From Pieris napi (Eukaryota; Arthropoda; Insecta; Lepidoptera; Pieridae): 64,000 nt of DNA. The position numbers and the translations under genes were made by a program. The notes beneath the pieces were generated by a model, which was not told where the DNA came from, did not search any database, and saw only the letters and a program-made list of their open reading frames with translations. Positions 58,285 through 64,000 of this stretch are shown piece by piece (the first letter of the stretch is position 1; each line of letters starts with the position of its first letter). The stretch is taken from assembly GCF_905475465.1 (NCBI RefSeq), contig NC_062238.1:3638501-3702500 (forward strand), in the 5' to 3' direction.

Positions 58285-58350
58285 ATTGGTTAAATTTATA
58301 TAGACAATAAAGTCTAAATAAATTTAACCAATTTATTTAGACTTTATTGT
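58285..58350. repeat. two overlapping perfect hairpins
   Basis: 58285-58299 pairs exactly with 58318-58332 (15-bp arms). 58304-58323 pairs exactly with 58331-58350 (20-bp arms). The second arm of the first hairpin overlaps both arms of the other, so they are mutually exclusive structures. The minus strand carries AATAAA here, in the 3' flank of the ORF at 58379-58573. Confidence 0.9.
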
Positions 58351-58378
58351 AGATATGCTTGTACATTATTTGCTGGGA

Positions 58379-58573
58379 CTATATTTCATGGGATGCCGAA
58401 CCACCTGCTATCGCAGACTGCAAAACTGTTTCATTTTTATTTCTTACTTGAAGTTGCTGAACTATCCGTTCGCAAAGATCCACCAGGTTAATTCTGTGTT
58501 CGGTGTGTGTCAATTGGGGCAATGAAGCTTTTGTCAGAGATACGTTTGTGATCGTACCTGCTTCCTGACTCAT
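58379..58573 (-). CDS. small hypothetical protein, 64 aa, or single coding exon
   Basis: A true ATG at 58573 opens 64 codons to TAG, in a stretch richer in G+C than its flanks. The protein starts MSQEAGTITNVSLTKASLPQ, followed by a likely amphipathic helix (INLVDLCERIVQQLQ, about residues 28-42) and a Gly/Ser-rich end. Composition is unlike the Lys/Asn/Ile-rich chance ORFs around it. Downstream on the minus strand AATAAA motifs occur within 60 bp, inside the overlapping hairpins. Upstream, an acceptor-like TTATTATAG lies about 20 bp before the ATG, so this may be a last exon carrying the start. I do not recognise the family; it could also be a retrocopy fragment. Confidence 0.4.
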   Translation of the reverse strand: MSQEAGTITNVSLTKASLPQLTHTEHRINLVDLCERIVQQLQVRNKNETVLQSAIAGGSASHEI

Positions 58574-58619
58574 GTTATGAATATATACCTATAATAATAG
58601 AGTTAAGGTTTATTAAATA

Positions 58620-60884
58620 AATAATAAGTATTGTGATGGTGAAGATTTCATCTTTGGTGATGTTGATTAGATCCTTTAAATACAATTTAAGCCCGTAATA
58701 CATATTCTTATTTAATCGAAATCGCGAGCAAGCCAATACACAAATGATGTATTTTATTTACTTGATACATTCAGGTTTCCCTTCCCGAAAACCTTTTCGT
58801 TTAATATAATTTTGTAATTGTGTTTATTTATTAGCAGAGCACAATTTGCGTTATAACAATTATAAAAACGTTCCCAGCTTTATGCCTGCATCGTTACAGA
58901 ATCGAAAAGCATCATAGGTTTTTAACTACAACTTACTAGTTGAACTTGACAGATGCGTTAAGCAACTTAAATTATTTAAGAGGAATGGTATACCTACTTG
59001 ATTCTGATAAGTGTGTGACTTCGCCGTTTATATGCCGGCATCAGCTAGTTTGATTTTAAATTGTCATTACATAAGGCTGACATACCTGATAGGTAACAAA
59101 CTTGGTAACTTATTGTATTGATACCAAGGTAATGATGGCGATAATGTGAATTATACCTATTTACATTCATTTCCATATCATATACCGGCAAAAACATGTA
59201 CGAGTTAGATGTAGAACCAATTAATGTAGAGCATTTTAGATAAGAACTAAAATTATAGACCGAGTTAGGCATTAACAATTATACTTAGGTAGGTATATGT
59301 TACATATTAGTTCAAAATGGCTGATAAGTTGCACCAGTACCCATACAACACCAACCAGTACCTATCTTTTTTGGCTTAGTAGCTAATACACATTTCCACG
59401 CCTAGTTTTCTTTTTAGAAAAAAATAATTGTTTCGGGGCTTAGACTTTTATTTAGTCTTAAAATTAAACAGATACAAAAATGTATATGTTTCAAGCCTCA
59501 TAAGGGGGTTAACGGGACTTCAATTATACCGGCAATATCCATAAAATAACATAATAATGCAAAAAACTTAATATCACGAAATTCACAATCCTTTGACGTC
59601 TTTTGAGAATATTGGCATAGGTTCAGTAAGCAATAAAATCACCACTCACATGGAATAAATAATTTTAACCTTTGACTTTAAAGTCGGCGAACTCCACCAA
59701 TCTCTATCGATTTTACTCCTTCACTTCCGCGTGCAAGCGGTTTGAGTAACTAAGTTTTAATAACCTAAGTCTGTCCTCATTCCTATAATTTCATTAAACC
59801 AAATGAATAAAAAGAAATGCATCGAGTGGAAATTCCGTTATTACCCTTTAATTCGTAGCTTTAGACATATCTACTATTTGAATACAGATACACATAAACC
59901 CTTTTTTTAATTTCTTAAATCGATTCAATTCATAGCCTCCGTTGTTCCATTTACAAATTTAAATTCGGCAAAACAATTAACAAGTAGCGTATTCGTTGCG
60001 TGTGTAATTAACGAACAGTGTATTTGTATTTCCATTTGAAATTGGAACCTGCCAAAGCCAATCAGAGATAAATAACTCGTGGTCCACGAAATGCTAGCGT
60101 GGCTTTCATTTGCATGTCAATGACGCGGGGGCAGAGCGAGTCAACAATGGCTGCCTGAGTATTGAATAACGCGAAATACCTTTTGACGTTATTCGAATGT
60201 TTTTTAATAAAACTTTTAAACATTGACTTTTTTATAACTGTATATTTTATACTAATCATTCATCGAAAGAGTTATTTTTTTAGTTTTCTGACTATTTATA
60301 AATAGCCATAATAAATCAAAATATTTTTTTTAATATTAGGATTTGTCAAAGAACTTCACAAATATTTATGAAACTATTGTTCTTCCAAATAAATATACTA
60401 TCATAACTATCTTATTGAATATTAATGTTATTACAATAACTTGATTTACTAGTAATAATATATCTACCTATAATCTATATAGATAACCGTAAGTTAACAT
60501 TGAATGCACTTATAAGTAAATGCTTGTTAATTGACTTAATTTAATATATGCACGCCTTTTATCCGAAGTCCAGATAATTAACCAAAAAAGCTTAATTTTC
60601 AACCAGTCCCATATCGATATTACGTGGGTCGACTTGATTCGAAGAAAACAATTCAATCTCAATGCCTAATTAAGATTTGAGGTCTTGTCCCAAAAAGAAA
60701 CTTGTAAGTAATTGCTCTGACTAATACTGTACATTGCCGGCTTAGTATCCTTATTTCCATTTATAATTTATTCTTACGTGGAATTAAATTTAAACATACC
60801 TACTTTCATTAAAAAAAATGTGAAAAGTATTATTTAAAAAAATTATGGACTTTTTAGAGAGTATTTTATGTTTGTAATAGATCT
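58620..60884. other. AT-rich stretch without a recognisable gene
   Basis: No supported gene, RNA or repeat. Confidence 0.5.
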
Positions 60885-61251
60885 GTTCTTTAGTCATTCA
60901 ATTGTTACAATACATAATTAATAATATGGGTTCGCATCTTTATTAAACACAGTTTTATAAAAACGCTAAATTATCTATATTACCTTCCAGTTATTGTTGT
61001 TTTTGTTTTTGTTTTAAGCAAAGAAATTATTCATCACATAAGAAATTTTTCATTTGGTTCAATAGGTATACTATATAAAACGATGTCTTCTTTAGTCATT
61101 CAGATGTTGCAATATATAATTAATTAACGCATCTTATTAAATACAGTTTTATGTATGGGTTTAAACCATTTATTGTTGTTTTTGTTTTAAGAAAATAAAT
61201 TATTCATCACATAAGAAATTTTTCATTTTGTTCAATTCTATATAATACGAT
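60885..61251 (+). repeat. diverged tandem duplication of about 170-200 bp
   Basis: Copy A (60885-61083) and copy B (61084-61251) share CTTTAGTCATTCA, ATTAATTAA-type sequence, TTATTAAA(T/C)ACAGTTTTAT, TTATTGTTGTTTTTGTTTT, AAATTATTCATCACATAAGA followed by AATTTTTCATTT, and CTATATAA(A/T)ACGAT in the same order. Copy B is shorter by deletions. Confidence 0.8.
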
Positions 61252-64000
61252 ATATCTACTAGTTGGACGTTTCGGCTACTTGTCCATTCCTAATCATATT
61301 ATGATTGAATGATATTGTAGGTGGAGTCGCAAGTCCGTTACCCCAATACGTGACCCAAACTCTCGTCAGCAAATTCAACGATATCGAATTTCTTTTGCCT
61401 AATAGTCACTAGGCACGTAGGTTACAAATATCAAACCAATATGAAGCTAAACAAACTCACTTTACGAGTCTATCAAACGTGCGATATGAAACAAAATGTA
61501 GGTATTGGCTTCTTTATCTGTAGAAATGTTTGGTGCATACATTGAGTCTATCGCAGGTGGGCGAGGGAGATACGTATGGAGGCTATATGGCCGCGTGTTT
61601 TATATTATTGAGGCACCGGCGGCCTTTGGGTACCATTTACCTTGTTTACTAGCCAAGCTGAAACAACTAGGGATTTTATATTTAACCAAAAAATATACAA
61701 AGATCCCAATGATGTTTGGTTAAAAGACGCTTATATGGGACACTTTTATAGCTTTTATTTAGGTTTCTTGGCAGAATCCAATATGATAATGGATGGCCGC
61801 GTTCGTATTACTTGGGATAAAACAGAAATTTTGTTTGGACGCATCCCTGATTATATTTGGACAAATATTACTTGGATCTCGTGTACACAGGATAATAAGT
61901 CTCTTGGGCCGTCAAATAGCAGGAAAAGTCATAGTAAGGCTTTCCTACGTTTTATACTCGGGGGAGGAAAAATAGTATGGACTAGGGAAAATCTTTTGAG
62001 CTGTATTAAGGTGTAAAGGTGTATCAATTCCCAAATGGTTCATTTATTTTCCTTTCTTGTACAATACATGGCTAAGTGAATAAGGAAATAGGGAAAAGGA
62101 AAAATTTCATTATAGGGGAATGTAATGCGGATTCAGACATGTACCTAGTTGTATAGTACGAGAAGTTTGGACCAATATAAACTGTCACAAATCTATGACA
62201 AAATATACGCGTTAAAAATAAAGGTAAATTTAAGTTCACAAAACGTTTTGATAAAATTTTCTCATACGACCCGAATTATCCATCAAAAGTTCAGTGCACT
62301 AAGTATTTGAATGTCTGCAAAATCACGAGACCAAGTTATCGTCCTTTAGACATTATCCGATCTTATTAACCGACTTGATTGGAAATTATCAACAAATGTC
62401 AAGAAAAGAAATTTATTCAATCCCTTCTTTAAACTGACGGCTCTGAAAAGATTTCAAGGGAGCTTGTTATCCCAAATGAAGCTTTGTATCGATATTCGTA
62501 GAGTTCATTATTTTTTATCGCCCTTTTAAATTATTACGTTTCAGTAGAAAGTACCCTATTGTTCATATAAATAAAGACGCTTTTTGTATGTTTTTCGACA
62601 TTAAATTGAGGACGACAAACTGCTTGTCAAGGAACCACCAAATATTGTGGATCTTTATTTACGTCCACTTGAAATTCTTCGTAACTACAGCGATACCGTT
62701 GTTAAACAGAACAAGATTATGCAATAATTATTTCTTTGAATAAATACTCTTAGGGAAAACTACCATTACGTATATAAACGAAAAAGAAAATATTTACGTA
62801 TTAATTTAAGCATTTAAATGAATACATAACTTGAACGTATATTTCAACTCCCTTTTTATATTTAATATAAAGATTTTTTGTTGTTTGTCTTATCTTCGTT
62901 GTCTTAAAAAGTGATGCATTAATACATTTTATTTATTATAGATTCAGAAACGAGGATCAGCGTGAACTATGTCTTCTGTATTTCTAAATCCAACACATTT
63001 TTTGTGTTCAAAACAAATAACTTATTTACATGCTTATCATACATTCAGATGAATATATTTCTTAGCACAAGAAAGGTTCTTACGAGAAACGTTTAACAAA
63101 ACAACGGTAAACTCAACAAATAAAACGAGGCAATATTTTTGTTCGTCTTACGCACAAATAAGCCTAAGGCTTTTACCTTAAGATCCGGCGGGATTGAGTT
63201 GATCTGTCTTACGCCGCTTTGATTACCATACACTCCTTAAAAGCCTATTTCCCACAGAGCTACGAAAGGTTAGTCACGCATGTAATATAATTTAGTTTGT
63301 AACGAACGCTACAAACGTTTTTAAAGGATTAATAAAAGGATTTTTTTGGACATCAAAACTAATATTATCCCTAAAATTTTCGTCGAACTTAATTTTGACT
63401 TAATTAATTGAAGATGACAAATAAATATTTTTTATTAATATTATAATCGCAATGCAGTTTTTATAAAAAAAACCCGTTAAACGGTTCGTTAACATTTAAT
63501 TCGCACAGAATTTAATTATTGCTTTACGTTGAAAAATATACAAAATGCAACGATTTTCTCAACTCATTGTTATAGCTACATATTGTATCGCGTGGTTCGC
63601 GTACCTTACCTACATTTTATGCAAACTGTGGGGGATTAAAACAATATATTTGCTTCGTTCGTGGAAGTTCTCATTAGGCACTGCATACGTTTTCCTTAAT
63701 CAAGTGAAAATTAATCCACTTACTTTGAGTAATACTTTCCGTTTTTAATTAATACCGTTGGTACCTACAAGCTATAAGCTATAAATTATGTAGGTACTTT
63801 TTAATTGAATATATTTCGGTCTTAAAAAAATTCTCTCTTCAGTCGGTAGCTCATGTCTGAGCATAGTGGTCAGCATGGAAACATCCAGAGCGGATAATCT
63901 GTTTCCACCGGTATATGTATGGTATATGTCTCTCTTATCACAGTGTATAGTTTTGAGGACGATGAGTCTTTCACTTGATCGATCCATCTGGTTGGTGATC
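61252..64000. other. stretch without a supported gene
   Basis: A longer open frame (61642-62016, 124 codons, TTG start) and a short ATG-led hydrophobic ORF (63545-63748, 67 codons) are present. Neither has a recognisable domain. They are not called as genes. Confidence 0.45.

Noticed and set aside
61642..62016. 124-codon open frame as a gene
   Set aside because: It starts with TTG, overlaps another open frame and has no recognisable domain or splice context. One frame of this length can arise by chance in 64 kb.
63545..63748. ATG-led 67-aa hydrophobic ORF as a small membrane protein
   Set aside because: Composition is what AT-rich DNA gives by chance and there is no promoter, polyadenylation or conservation evidence.

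Overview
This looks like a moth or butterfly (Lepidoptera) nuclear genome segment. The sequence is strongly AT-rich and peppered with GTAGGTACCTAC-type motifs. It carries several copies of a tRNA-derived SINE of the kind common in Lepidoptera, plus other dispersed repeats typical of that order. No complete multi-exon host gene can be read. Most of the window looks intergenic or like the interior of very long introns, and host coding evidence is limited to weak exon-like candidates and one 64-codon ORF.

The only confident protein-coding unit is a Ty3/gypsy (errantivirus-type) LTR retrotransposon at 21006-28018. It has two 260-bp LTRs that I read as identical, a 4-bp AGTT target duplication, a tRNA-Ser primer site, an open gag, an open pol in the -1 frame (protease, reverse transcriptase, RNase H, integrase) and a purine tract. 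Behind pol lies a broken env-like remnant: its front part is missing and the rest is spread over three frames. The element inserted inside the left target duplication of an older SINE (28028-28279), so the order of the two insertions can be read directly.

Layout: 1-1103, a GC-richer promoter-like region with a possible first exon; 1104-13341, AT-rich sequence with a LINE tail (about 5592-5840), a SINE (7131-7344) and an exon-like block (11240-11305); 13342-14290, a 949-bp TA-flanked DNA transposon copy followed by a SINE; 16767-16997, a 231-bp element with 44-bp inverted ends; 17810-21005, a SINE, an exon-like block and a perfect palindrome; 21006-28018, the LTR element and then the SINE it interrupted; 28280-38490, AT-rich sequence with two promoter-like islands; 38498-41978, a dense nest of mobile elements (a repeat-rich element with inverted ends, a GC-rich TTAA-flanked piggyBac-like MITE inserted in an older repeat, a second inverted copy of the 13.3-kb transposon and another repeat fragment); 45588-46030, a promoter-like region with a possible first coding exon; 46601-53883, three SINEs from two families; 55871-64000, perfect hairpins, a short minus-strand ORF with a hairpin-rich 3' flank, and a diverged tandem duplication.

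Confidence is high for the LTR element, SINE copies and inverted-terminal-repeat elements, because flanking duplications or repeat copies inside the window support them. It is low for all host exons and promoters, which rest on splice and core-promoter motifs alone.
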